A DNA stretch of 64,000 nt from the NCBI GenBank assembly GCA_013396525.1, contig VWYX01000778.1, forward strand, positions 2,109-66,108, in the 5' to 3' direction. Source of the stretch: Chaetorhynchus papuensis (lineage: Eukaryota > Chordata > Aves > Passeriformes > Rhipiduridae). The notes beneath the pieces are model-generated. The model made no database searches, had not been told where the DNA came from, and saw only the letters and a list, made by a program, of their open reading frames with translations. Positions 35,707-48,943 of this stretch are shown here, in pieces (position 1 is the stretch's first letter; each line of letters starts with the position of its first letter). A program made the position numbers and the translations under genes.

Positions 35707-38188
35707 TAATCTGTAATATTCTACTTCTGCTGTCAGTCTGTAGCTGTGCAAGTCTCCTTGAAGTCCCATGTCAGACCTGCCGGGGCCACAGGATGCTTCA
35801 GATATGTTGTGGAATCCAAATTCCTGCTAGAAGATTATGTTTTGTACAATCATAGTCCTTGATCACAAATCCAGTCCTGTACTAGGCATACATCTGATAA
35901 ACTGGCTTTTTTTTTTTTTTTGATAATTCATCAGTCAAAATTTCCACATAGTTAAAAAATATGAAACCTTTAACCTTTAGAGACTACAAAGTGAGGTGAA
36001 CGTTGTCACAAGGGAGAGCCTTCTGTGACACCAGTTTTCAACAGAAGCAACCATGGCACTGAAACCCGACAGTTGATTCATGTCTCTGAAGTTCTTTAGT
36101 GCCTTCTGCCCTGAAATATATTGCAGTTCAAATGTTATCACAACATTTTGGGACAGTGGATCAGTTAGTATAGGTATAGAATGGAACACCTATGTTAAGG
36201 AATTAATAAGCCCTTGTTTGATGCAACCTATGTATTTTATTAATTAAAATTAATAAGGCAATAACACCAAATCAGTACTTAGCAATAGCACTTGCAGCTC
36301 TCGCATTTCTCACTCATGGAACTTCCATTACCCTTGGGTGCTGTGTATAGCTACAGCAGCAGTGCAGGAGTCCCACTGCCTACAGCTATCCTGACATGTG
36401 GCCTGTGGGTGGCACCTGTGCTAGATCAAACCCCTGGCAAGTATTTCTCTCTTATTTCCCTCAGTGCTATTGAGTAAATCTCTACTAAGCATATGGGAAC
36501 TCAAACACCTGGAGACATTTCTTCTACCTGAAAATAGATTATTACCGATGATGTGGGTTTTATGTCTTACCTGGCAAAAACTCTTTGATGACCAAAGATA
36601 CCTGTATATGGGGACAGAGTTAAAGTAACATGGTGGAATGAAGAGATTACATTGCCTAACTGTATATGTAGCAATGTAATTGTATCCATCCTTTCTACAG
36701 TGAAGACCTCATGGTATTTATACACTGTGTGAAGGAAGTCTGCTCTTTAAAGCATGCAGTAAGTTGTTATATAGGCAAATGCAGATGCACAATACTCTAG
36801 AAATATGCTACCAAGCAGGGTAATTTAATTTTCCAAAAGAAAAGTTAAAAGTAGCTTATTTTCTGCATAAACACAAACATTAATTCTTCAAGGATGACAT
36901 TTCTTCAGAAGGGCTGAAGAATCAAAAAACACTTCTAATCATAAACATCCACATAATACTGAACCAAAATTATTTTGGACTCATTGACATTTTCTTTCTC
37001 AACTTTCAGTGGTTTTTTCTCCATCATTAAATCAAAAGCACTCTAATCATTAAGGTGAAGTAAGTTGTCCTTCCATCTAAAAATCAGAATGAAAAAGCCC
37101 AAATATTTCAATAAAGTAGGCAAGGTAAGCATATTTCTAGTTTCTAATGTGTGATGGAAATGTATAGGGAATGACATCCAGCGAAAGGGATGGTAATGAT
37201 TAGTCTTACTTGTGCCGCATATGTTATTGAAGAGGTGTTGGATGATGACAACTCCTATTTGGTATCATTTTGGGCTGCATTTGAGTCAGTAATCTGGAGG
37301 CAAATTATTGTAAAAAAGGTTTAGCAATTTAAGATATGCAGCTCCACAAACAAAATGTATTGTGGAATCAGTAAGATAACACATGGTAATGGGCAATTAA
37401 TGTGCTGATTATTTAATTTTTCCCCTAGAGGAAAAAGAGTTTTCTGGGTTTTACCATCCAAAACTTACTTAGTCACTTCTTTCTGATAATGCTTTTACAT
37501 GAAAGTGTCTTAAGGATATTTTGGTGTTGTTGCTTAACCCTGGTCATCAGCTAAGCACCACACAGATGCTTGCTTGCCCCTAGCCCCAGGAATGGAGAAG
37601 AGAATCAGAAGCATAAAAGAGTAAAACTGTGAAAAGTCATGGGTTGAAATAAAGACAGTTCAATACAGAAAAAAATTGCCAAACCAAAAATCCCCAAAGA
37701 AAAACAAAGCCAGTATAAACTAGCGCATCCTTAGGCAAACTCCCTTCATAAAATTTAATCTATAAATAGTATATACCATATATAGTTATAAATAATCTAC
37801 AACACACATATATAGTATGCCTGATTATTTTTAATTATAATTAATAATGTATTAATAATAATTATATGCTTTTTCAAATTTTTAATTATTCATTTAACAT
37901 TTAAAAATTAGATATATTTAATATGCAATGATACATAAAGAAACTGTATTTTTCAATTACATTTGATTGTAATTCATTGTATTTGTAAGATTTCTATAAC
38001 ATATCTATACACTGATGTTCTTAAGGATTCTCTTTCACTTAGGTGTGAAGAAGAACAAAGAGATGATCTAATAAGATTTTCTGTTGCAATACATGCTATT
38101 GTCCTAATCTGTTTCTATTTAACTTGCCTAGTTTTGCTCATTTATTCAGTTCAAAGGGAGATAGTCATCTCCTAGGGTTGTTTGCTTT
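35707..38188. other. AT-rich non-coding sequence
   Basis: No gene or transposon recognised. A less AT-rich part lies at 36290-36480, with a 61-codon frame lacking motifs. A very AT-rich, partly self-complementary stretch lies at 37740-37960. Confidence 0.5.
37740..37960. repeat. Very AT-rich tract with TAATTA/ATATAT palindromes
   Basis: Rich in TATATA, TTAATTATAATTAATAATG and ATTAATAATAATTAT. It has many short self-complementary words and almost no G or C. It could unwind easily or simply be decayed low-complexity DNA. Confidence 0.6.
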
Positions 38189-38300
38189 CTGAAGTGTCAG
38201 ATCCTGGCCTCGTTTATCAGGTCTGACATGAGTTATTTAGTCTGTGCTGATTTCTCAGGTAGAGAAAAGAAGCGAAGACACTGGATCTTAATGTGTCTTG

Positions 38301-38417
38301 TTTATTTCTATCTTATCTACATTAGAGGTGGTGAAGCGACAGATGCAAGCTACAGCTAGGAAGGTGCAAGGGGGAGTAGTAGAATCATGGCTCCTTCTTC
38401 CCGAGCCCCTTTTTATA
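38301..38417 (-). promoter_or_regulatory. ERVK LTR TATA box and polyadenylation signal
   Basis: The minus-strand TATAAAA at 38417-38411 and AATAAA at 38306-38301 define the core promoter and RNA end signals of the solo LTR. They could in principle drive minus-strand transcription toward lower coordinates. Confidence 0.75.
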
Positions 38418-38811
38418 CCATATGTAACGTAATTTATTGTTTACAGATTCAAACCAATGTCCATGTAGCAAGTCCATCCATGAGACAGGAACTGCGGAAC
38501 TTCTTAACCAATAATTTTACAGTAGTCCATGAAGAAGAAAGAAATAGGAATTTCTACCTGCGTCACGTCACCATCTTAACTTCTAAATCTTATCAGCTTC
38601 ACTATAGTAACAATCCTAAAAACCTTCACCTTTTCACCCTGTGAGAACTTATATACCATTTCTATGTTCTGATTCAGACTTTAGTAGTCTGCAAAGTCTC
38701 CCGAAGAGTTGGGAGCTTATTACAAGGCTGTGGATTAAAAAGAGATTGTACGGGGTGGTAAATGGATTGTACAGGGAGGTAAAATTTATGCCTGAGAGCT
38801 GTACAGCCTGC

Positions 38812-38955
38812 TCAGGGTTCAGGTTTCTCAGATGACTCAGGACTAAGCCCAGCAGATGGTCCAGAATCGGGCAGAAAGCCGTCCTTCTCCTGATCCCCAA
38901 TATCTGGTTTTACATCAGGTATATCAGGTGTCTCAGGTGGAGAGATATTTTCCAT
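38812..38955 (-). other. Acidic open frame in the 5' U3 of the ERVK LTR
   Basis: From an ATG at 38955 the minus strand stays open for 47 codons, rich in P, E, D and S (ENISPPETPDIPDVKPDIGD). The frame is also open across the LTR edge into flanking host DNA up to 39060, which is chance. In a provirus such a frame at the start of U3 could be the tail of a gene that runs into the 3' LTR. I have no family match, and the composition is low in complexity. Confidence 0.25.
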
Positions 38956-38977
38956 CTCCTGGGCTCCAACACTGAAG

Positions 38978-41262
38978 GAACATCTCCAATGTAGACTCTC
39001 TTTTAAATAGAAAAAAACACTAGTAGACACAAAATCACTATAACAAGAAAATGTCCACAAAATCCTTTGCTATTTAAGCAACACTATTCAGCACTTGAAT
39101 ATAAAAATGCCCAAAGACGTCTAGATGAATATGTGAACTAAGATGTTCTCTTTAATTACATTAAACCATTTTCAGCATCACTGCTTTAGTGAGTGCACAG
39201 ACCAAGAGCACTATAGATGTCTCAAATGAACATTCAGAATTTATATTCATGCGATTCAGAATTATCTTTGGAAAAGCTGGGTTAAGTTATTTAGGTGACG
39301 AGTCCAAATATAAGAATCTGTACTTTAGATATATTAATCTGCTCTGACAAATGCATGGTCTCAATTTAGTTTAATGAAAGGCAGAATTTGCAGTTGGAGC
39401 TTTTCTGCTCCAGAAATGCATTTTATAGTATATTTTGGATAATTGCAGAAAATTCTTTATTTCACTAAAGATAGGTAAATAATTTCTAGGTTCTTATGGT
39501 TGTAATTGGATTTTTCTCTAAATGCCTTTTAAATTCATATATTAAATGCAAGTTTAAATTATTGAAAGTATTTCAGAAACATATTTAATTTTATTCTGTT
39601 TTCACAAATACAATCTTTCAATTAAAATGTAGTAAAAGAGTAGTAAAAAGCCCATTAAATTGTCATTTCTTGCCTTTTTAATGCATCTATTAACATTCTA
39701 ATTACCATAACATTTGTACATAAGTCATAGCTGTCTCCTCTATTAAAGGCTGAATCCAAGAGATAGTATTTCAGTCTAACATTTCACAATTAAAAAATTG
39801 GGGGTTTCTTTCTTCGCAAAGCTAATACAGTATTTTATTGTATATTGGCTTACACTGGCTGAATTAAAACCAAAAGTAATTAAAAACTTTATTTCATATT
39901 CTACAATTGATATTTACACATCTTAATAGCAGAAAATTTACAAACCGGTGCAGCTAGCAACTTCCTTGGTCATCACTGCTGTATCTTAATGTATTTGAAA
40001 TGAGGTCAATGAGCCCAGTTTTGCCTACACTTCAAAATGTGTGCACACAGCATTTGATTAGACAAAAGTTTGAAATATTCTCCAGGCAAAAAGAAGAAAA
40101 ACTGCATGCTCCACTAGTCCTTACAGGCAGAATAACACTACGAGATATGTAGAATGCCTTTTTTGGGCCAGTGTAATCAAATAAAAGGGCTAGATAAGAA
40201 AAATATATAGCAAGATATCATAGAATTTTTTTCTTAGAAGGCTTAAGGGCACACAATCCCAAATGTTATAGACATAGACTAAGGGGATACTGACTGTTTT
40301 ATAACAGTACATTATAATATATATTGTATTTGAAATAAAAATTTAGCTCATGGGGAAAAAAAAATGTATGCTTAAGTCACGTTGAGGACTAACTGCATCA
40401 ACTTGTGCTCCTGGGCAACCAAAGTTCATGTAAGTACTTGTAAGTGACACCTTATCAAAATCTGGCTAAAAAGTCCTAGTGATTTCATTAGTTGTGACTT
40501 AGCCCCAAACATAACTAGATTGGAATTCATATATAAGCCTCTGCACCTGATTTAAACTTGTACACATTTGCCCACCACATACCATAGAGGCCTACATGTC
40601 TGAAATGCAGCTGAATTAAGGATTGGGAGAAATTTGTATTGTGAATTTTTCACTTATTCTTTTTTAATTTCTTCATTTAGTTATTAGTACCTCAGGTGAA
40701 AAAAAACAGTGGGAAATTTTTATTCTGTTTAGAATCCAGCCTCAGTAGCACTTCATTCTTCAAGAAAAGACCAAAATGGCCTGTGCTGAGGTATATCCTG
40801 CCTTCACTAAACTAAGAAACCAGCATCCAAGTTGGTCCATTTATAACTACCTCAGGTGTTATTTCATTATAATCCAGTCACTTACTGTAGACAGGTGTGT
40901 GAGTACATGTTGCTGTTTGAGTTTATCCATTCTTTACATTTATTTTGTCTTGTAAACATACAGAGATACTTATTTTTGTTTTATTTATTTCATTTTGATA
41001 AGTTATCTAAACATACCTGTTAATACATCTGCCTCTTTAAAAACAACACTTTTCTTTAAAGAATTTGTTACATTTTTCAGTATAAGGATCAGATGTTACA
41101 GGTTTAAAATGTAGCAGTAAGTACATTAACAAGGTGTAGCTAAATACATATACTGTTTGTGGTTTTATATACGGGTTTTTGTCCAAGGCTTCTACACTAT
41201 TTATAAAATATTGTTGCTAATGACACCTGTTGCTACAACTGTCTTATTGAAGTTAGGGAAAG
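38978..41262. other. AT-rich non-coding sequence
   Basis: No gene or transposon recognised. Open frames are short and lack motifs. Confidence 0.55.
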
Positions 41263-41945
41263 TGTGTGGGAAATTGACTGTGGATTAAAAGATAACGGTA
41301 CAGAAATTATAGGGAAAAATGCAGTTGTTCATCCCTGGATGAAATGCAATCAGCATAGCCAACCTTCCACACACAGTACAATCTAAGGAGTGGAGACACT
41401 GGGACCAGGCTCTGTCAAAATCAACTGCAGCAAAATAACTCTCCGTGGACTGATGTGTGTCCCCATTCCAAGGCTGTCTCAAGTACTATATTAAGATATC
41501 TGCCCTCAAGGTATGAACCCCCTGAGTAGCATGTGTCAATAAAGTCACTTAAGCTCCACCTAAATGTAAAAAAATAGTATAAAAGTGAGCTAAGAATGGG
41601 GAGAAATCAAGGAAGATGTTGGAGTAAATGCTGGGATCAGTCAGTGGGCTGAACTTGTCTTCTCTCTGGTGATGCCTGGGCAAGAGCTGTACTCTGTGCA
41701 TGCTGCATGATTACCTCGAGCTTGCTTTTGTTAGGGATTACAGTTGCTAGTATATGCTTTGAACTAGTATATGGATTTGAATCCATTTTTGCAGCCAGAT
41801 ATTATCACCAGCAATCCTCGAACCTTAACCTGTCACAATTTTACTAATAAAGCATTATTCTGTAAACTCTTAATGTGGGTCCTTCAAGGGCACTGGCAGC
41901 CAGTGACAGTGGGTAAAGATGTGGTGACCCAGGAGGGGGTCTTTC
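41263..41945 (+). mobile_element. Possible ERV LTR
   Basis: A GC-richer block starting TGTGTGGGAAATTGACTG. It carries a TATA box (TATAAAAG, 41578-41585) and an AATAAA (41846-41851) about 265 bp downstream, an order and spacing found in class I LTRs with a long R region. A GC-rich U5-like end reaches about 41945. I could not fix the ends: no target duplication was found and the CA terminus is uncertain. Another TATATAAA plus AATAAA pair lies at 42225-42260, which may be chance. Confidence 0.4.
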
Positions 41946-44900
41946 TGTCGGGTGTGTGACCCTGAGCAAGTTAGTCAAACCAACCTCTGACCCAGTAAAC
42001 TGCTCAGTGAAGGGTCCCCAAAATGGGATGCTGAAAGGCTTCTCAGGCACAATAATCTCAGTGTTCCTGGGGTGCTGAAACGCTAGCCAATTATTAAGGC
42101 TTTGAGTAAATCTCCCCTTTTCACATGATGAAATATGTGAGAGCGCATATTTAAGAGAGCAGATATATTCATTATGCGCATAGTTTTTAAAAAATCTTTT
42201 AAACCTCTTTTACAGGTAGAAGAGTATATAAATCAGAGGCCAGAAAATAAAGCAATAAACATAGTTCCCCGCTGCAAAAAATGTTGAGTCTTAGTTTTCC
42301 TGGTAGCTTATCAAAAAGCTCAAGAGAAAAAGGGACTTAAAAATAGATGATCAGAGAAAATAAGCTATCTTTTTACTTAATTTAAGGTGATATGGTGATA
42401 TTTTGGTTTAAAGCCTACCCAAAAGCATCTCTTAGACAAATGACACCATGACCATGCCCTGCTCTAACCGGCTAGATGGTTCTATTGTCTGATGGGAAAA
42501 GAAAGCATAGATAATTGGGGTTACACAAAAGTGCTTTAGCCATGTGCAGGGAAGAAACAAAGTGGTACAGGTGAACTTGTAACAGTTTTTCAGACTTATA
42601 ACAAAATGTGGAGACCAGAATGTAATAGCAATGCAAGTAGCAACAGTTAACAGGAAAAAAAAGGTCTAAAATTTTAAGCTGGAGTGATGTGACCAATAAA
42701 CCATAAAGTGGATACCCTTGTTCTGTGATTCTTCCTTGTGTTGCAGAGTACTGACATCAGGCTGAAACCATTAATTGCTCTCCAGATCCAAATGCATCAA
42801 GATCTTAAAATAATTAAGATTTTATTAAGAGACATAGTGAACAGCACAAACAAATCAAGATTAATGTTATTCCTAAAGCCTCTCTGTCTCCTGTTTTTCA
42901 TAACTCTCTTGGCTGATTGAGAATGAATCATATGACAAACGGGGTGGTGGCAGCTGCAAAAACTGACATAGAATTGGGATGTAGTAAAGAAAAGTTGTGA
43001 CAAATATGCAGTGACTGTGCAAAAAATTTTACACAGTCTAATGCTAAGTTTGAACCAAATCTTTAAAAGGCACTTCAAGATTTCTAAAGCTAAGAAATAA
43101 AAAAAAGGAAAATATCTTCCTCATTTTTGACCTTCCTTCTTAATTAATCAAATAATCAAATAATAGATTTTGCAATCTTCATGAAAGCATTTTGATTAAA
43201 ATGTTTGGATACCTGTTAATAAGTATGAAGTATAAAAATCTATAGGGTGGCACACCAAGGCTTAAGTGCCATAATTGACATGATGATGATTGAGTAATTT
43301 AAGACTTTTATTCCAGGTATCACTAGGCCAAGCTCCCCGCTCTGAAAATCCAAACAAGATTTTGATATACATACCGGACGCAATTCCTGTTTGCATGACA
43401 TTCATCCAACTGTATTTAAAATAACACGGTAAAAAATGGAACATTAATGTATAAAATGACAATAGAAGAGGGAATCCACTACTTCACTACCAGTGCCTTT
43501 CCAGTTTTTATCTACTGTATTCCCATGGGAAGCAAAATCCCATATGCATGATTTTTACTGCCCTATAGCATTTACCTATCTATATCTGCAGCTTATAGAC
43601 ATCTGTGTTAACAAATATGATGATGATAATGATGAAGAAATTTAGCCATTTTAGCCCACCTTTTCCTCCTGCTTGAATCTTCAGTGAAGTTGAAATGAAA
43701 AGTATGTGACAATGCCACAACTTTCAACAGCAACAGCTTGTGCTTTCATAAACAAACGATTCTGAATTAATTCAAGGCACAAGCAGATGGACAATTTGGC
43801 TCAGTTGGCAAAAAACTGCTTTTTGATCAAAAAAACCATTTAGTACTCTTTTTCTTGACAGTCTTTCCTTCCAAAAATGAAAGTTCATAGAAAGTGTCTT
43901 TTAATTGTCCATGGCTCAGTAAAAGACTAAATTATTGACAGTTAGACAGCTAGTTAAAAAGAAAAACAAACAAACAAAAAAAAGAACAAACCCACAACAA
44001 AATGCTTTGCACTTTTACATCCTGATTTTATGCAGTTATGTGACAGAAACACTTAAGTGACATCTATCAAATATCTTGCCTTTAGCAATGGACGGCAATG
44101 GACACTGTGTCAAATTTTCATAATATGTACATATATTAAAAGATTCAGAAATAATAAGACAGACTGAGAAAGATTGACAACATTTTAATACTTCCAATTG
44201 CTTCATAAGATCTCATTAATACTTTGAACATCTAAGCACTGATTAAGTTTTGTTGGTTTTTTTCCTTAAGAAGCCATTGCATTCATTATCTCTGACCAAA
44301 ATCAACTTTAGGTTAATTACAAATTTGTTTAATTGAGCAATAAAATGTTTAGAATTATATTGTGTATCTAAGGTGATGATTTTGCATGTATTATTACACT
44401 GATAATTTTTTGTACTACTCATTCTGTTGAATTTAGTTATATTATGGGTTTAAAGCAAAGCATACACAAAAGAATGTATATGTTCTTTGATAATAAATGT
44501 CTTGTTCAAATGCCAGTTTAAAAGCAGACATTTTTTCATCATTAAGAGTACCTTCTTCCTTGTGAATTTAACTGATATGAAATTATTTATTTAACTTGAG
44601 ATATTGTCTTTGTAAAAACTACCTCTTGTATTACTTTTGTCAGTGGAAATCCCTGACTTAAGATAAAATGCCACAAAGACCATTTCTTGGAGAATTGTGA
44701 CAATCATAGACAAATTTTAGACAAATATCTGTTATTATCTGTATGATCTAATACTTAAATGCATCTAAAAAGAAGTCTGCAACAAAGAATGACATATAAT
44801 GTCCCAAAATCAAATTATTTATGCCATTCTGCCTTCATATCTGAAACCAGACAAATTTATTTCATCCATAGCTACTGAATATTGCACATTATTTTGTGGA

Positions 44901-47900
44901 TTATATGGAAATGGAAGAGTTTAATAATTTCCTAGTAATTAAAACATTGGTTTTTTAAACATATTGCTTTTCACTCTGCCAATTTTCTCTGAAACCAACC
45001 AACAAAACTCTGGGCTGGTGGTATTTTAAATCACACTTGAAGACAGAAAAAATAAAAGGAACAATGAGGGAGTGACATTGCATAAATTATATGAACTACA
45101 CATTCATCAATAACACCTTTTGTTACATTTCTATCAACTCACAATCAAGTACAAATAGAAAAAGACCTATACACTGGACAGGAGTGTGATTATTAAACTT
45201 TGGACAAGACTTAATGATACTGTGCCTTCAGAGCAGACCTGTGAATGAGTGATGGACGGATCAGTGACCCTGTCTGGGCTGTCTTTCATGCACAACATGG
45301 AGGGTCTGTATTTCCCTGAAAGGAGGCTTATCACGAGCAGATGTTTCTATCTTTTTTTCTGAAAATATTTTGTCACTAAAGACCAACAACACCTTTTTTT
45401 ACTTTTGAAACTAATTCCATTAAAAACAGTGAAAAAAATTGTACATGCAAATTATTCCATAACAGTATACTGTTTTATTCCTCATAATTTAGGACATAGG
45501 CAGCATATGAACCATTCTTTTTCAGTAGTATGGGAAGTAACACAGAAAATGTAAAAATACACAGTGTTTAAAAACTGCAAGTGCTCAAATAAAAAAAATT
45601 GAAAACCTCTTCAGTGATGATGTGTGATTTTAGATTCAATAAATGGAAACACTATAATTTTGACAATAAGAGAAAAATATAAACAAAATTTATTTGTGAT
45701 GTTAGGGTAACAGTGCATGGTCTTGTGAGATAAAGGAGGCTTTATGCAGCCTGAATGTTCTTTAGGAAAGCACAGAAATGGAGCCAAAGAAGAATATTCT
45801 TTTATATTCTCTTTGCTCCATATCTTCACAAGCTATTGCTCACATTTATTTGCCTGTCATTTTGAAAACTGCATTACATTCAATTAATTTTTAAACTCTG
45901 TTTTGCCCTCCTACTGAAGCAAGGGTAGAAAAGAAGGATAGCATAGACCATAAAGTGTTCTCTTTCTTCTTTGCAACAACTGATAAGAAATATGACAAAA
46001 CAAGAATAGAAAATGAAACCATTTTCTATTCCCCCATGACAGAATAAATGCTATGGAAATCAAAACAGGCTTTGGCTTGAAAACTTTGTTAATTAAGAAT
46101 AAAGGAGACTCTTTCCAAAGGACTGGGGGTAGCCATTCAGTATGAAGCACTGCCTCTTGCCAGCTGTTGAAAACAGAGATGAGGACAACCACTTTGTTGG
46201 ACATGAATATGAGAGTTTGCATGTGACTCTGATTGCTGCATGCTTTTCCTTTTGAGTCTTAGAACATACACATTGTGAAGAGGAGCATAATTATCAAAGA
46301 AGCTGTTTGAAATTATTATTCTGAGTATTTATTCAGAGATTACAATACTAGTAAAGAGAAACCCACATACCTTGAGAGAGAGGGCATAATCATGTATTAC
46401 TGTGATTGAGGGAAAGGTAAGTGAAGGAAAGAATACATGATAAAAAGAATAGCAGTTAGCAATTTAGACCGTAATGTTTAATTGAAGATGAGTTTAATTT
46501 AAATCCTTTAGACAATGCCTCAGCCATAACCTTTTTGGGGCCTGATGAAAACTTGTTTTTTGAAGAGATTTAGTTCAAGTCCTTATATTGTCTATGTGAA
46601 TCTCTGCCCACCTCTTGAACTAACAGAAACTGCAGCTCGTTCTGATGTTTAAACAATTTTTCATATAATACAATTTAGACTTACTCTTATGAGGCAAAGG
46701 TTGAAGAAAATAAAACCATTTATTCACTTATTGAAACTTACTATGATTTGCAGGCATAAAAATGAAATAAGTAGAATTTGGAGCCTATTGTTGGAGACAA
46801 GTAACATCTCATTTTGTTTGAGGCAGAAGGTTTCAGCAGGATTTGTTGGAAAGCATGCTCATAGTATCAGCCACACAAAATTCTGGCCCGGTATTGAAAA
46901 CAGAGAGTTCCATAAATTTTCCTGGCAAAAAGTTTGTCAGTTTTTACACAACATAAAACTGTATTATTTTGATTAGATAATGGAATAAAGAACAGATTAA
47001 ATTAAAACAACAGTTTTGTTTCAGTTTAATTTAGATTCTGGCTTAGAGAGTAAATGCTGAAAAATTTGCAGTTGGAAGTCCAGACTTAGCCAAAGCTGCA
47101 ATATGAGTATAAAATATATACTATACAGCATTTTCATAGTATCCAGCTGGCATTTTAGTCTCTAAATGTTAATTCAAGGAAGCATTCAGTGTATAAATTC
47201 ATGTAAGTTCAAGAATTCAGAAATAACTGAAGAAACGATAATGCTGCAAAACAGTGAGTTCCCATGGAAATGCATTGTCTGTTCTGAGATCCCCTGGTGA
47301 TCTCAAGTTCCACCCCTTTCATAAGAGCAACAGCGACTTGAAAGTTAGAACACTGTAACTTCTACAGACTTCCAGGAACGATGTATGTCTCTCTAGTTGT
47401 GCACAAATGAAATAGTGAGATGGATTTTAGATGTCATTTTGGAAGAAATAGAATAGAAATAATTATTCATCTTAAACCAAAATAATCCCATATGTTTTGT
47501 GTAAATGTAGAATTTTTATACTTAAAATTGACCTCTTATAGAAGTTATATATTGGAAAATATGACACTTGTCAGAAATGAAGGCTTTGACATGAAAAAAA
47601 TATCCTTATTATAATTTTTGACTGCTGCATCACAAGAGGTTATCATATATTCATTTTTTTATTCAGACATTGGACTATAAAGTAGTCTATACTCAAAGGT
47701 AGTCTCATGAAAATTGCTAGTATTCTTCCCTACAAAATGCATACAAAAAAGAAAGATTTTTGTGTTTCATAGTTTTATTATTTGCTTCTTTGTGTTCAGT
47801 CAGGAATTATATTAAACACCTTCTATGATTTGTGGTCAGCAAACATGCTAACAACTTGCAGCGTGCTATCAACAGTACCTATTTTAAAGCAATTTTGTCT

Positions 47901-48943
47901 CACAAAGTCATTCACAAGCAATTTACTTGAGGCAGACAAACATAATCATCAACACTCTGAAGCCACTCTGACCTAGGTCAGACCTGGTAAAAACAGCTGC
48001 TTCATAATGATATCCAATTTCCTTGTAAATCCTGTTCAGAGAAATTCATAAATCACAAGTTGCTATCAGGCCATGGTACACCTCCCTTTCAAACCATAGC
48101 CCTACGGAGATTATTTGAAAGCATATTATACAACCATCTGAAGGGTCAGGTGTTGCCAACTGGAGCATTAAAACTCATTTATACCTGTTTACAGCTAGCT
48201 GCTATCAAAGGCCCACAAGTTGGGAAGCAGAAATATAATGTACTCATAATTTTTTCAAGTCACCTTTGACTCTCAGTGTTCAAATGAAACAAGAAACCTA
48301 GTGCCTCTAAACCACAGACAAACAGTCTAGGAGAGGAATTCAGGGGACTAAGTATAAAGTGTCAGTTAAGATGCTCTGGAGTATCCTACCTGGCCCTGAG
48401 CTGCTGCTCAAGAACAATCCTGGTGTTCCAGTGTCCCACAGTCCTGTATCTCACTCTCCAGCCCTAAGCTTGTGTTGTGTGTCTTGCATCATCTGAAATG
48501 GCACTAGTCAATGATATTTAGGCATCTCCATTGCTCTTTCATCACACCTTAAGGGTAAACAAAACTTCCTCAATTTACTACTAATCTGCAGATATGGTGT
48601 GTTGGTGTGTGTCTAGAATATTATTCATGAACAAACAATCTTTCTTTCCATCTGTTCAGTAAATGTACAGATCTCATTTACAGTAAAATGAACTATTTAA
48701 GTATGAGAGTAGTACTATACCAAAAAAAAACCCAGCTAGCACCAGAGTTCTTGGTGTCAAGATAGATACCCGAGGAAAGGTGAAGAAACACCAAGTAGAT
48801 CAGAAGGTGATATATTTCTGCATTCTCCTATATGCTTATCTCCTAGTAAAATGTATGCTCAACACCTTCTAAAAAAACCTCCATATAAATATATATTACT
48901 CCTAAATCTACCAACCAGAATAAAAATTATCCTAAGCAGAGCA
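41946..48943. other. AT-rich non-coding sequence
   Basis: Seven kb with no recognised gene or transposon. Small A/C runs (about 43960-43990) and a GAT-rich patch (43616-43640) are the only simple repeats. The 95-codon frame at 46689 and the 103-codon minus frame at 45911-46222 show no motif. A slightly GC-richer part lies at 45195-45340. Confidence 0.5.

Larger units (their letters stand above)
38189..38977 (-). mobile_element. ERVK-like solo LTR with 6 bp target duplication
   Basis: The LTR covers 38195-38971 (777 bp) on the minus strand, starting TGTTGGAGCC and ending GGATCTGACA. It is flanked by a perfect 6 bp repeat, CTGAAG, at 38189-38194 and 38972-38977. Six bp is the size for class II (ERVK) integrases. 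On the minus strand a TATA box (TATAAAA, rc of 38411-38417) precedes AATAAA (rc of 38301-38306) by about 105 bp. No internal retroviral sequence is attached, so it is a solo LTR formed by recombination between two LTRs. The intact ends and duplication suggest it is fairly young. Confidence 0.9.

Noticed and set aside
42225..42260. TATATAAA followed by AATAAAGCAATAAA, LTR-like
   Set aside because: AT-rich DNA gives such pairs often, and no LTR ends or repeat copies were visible.
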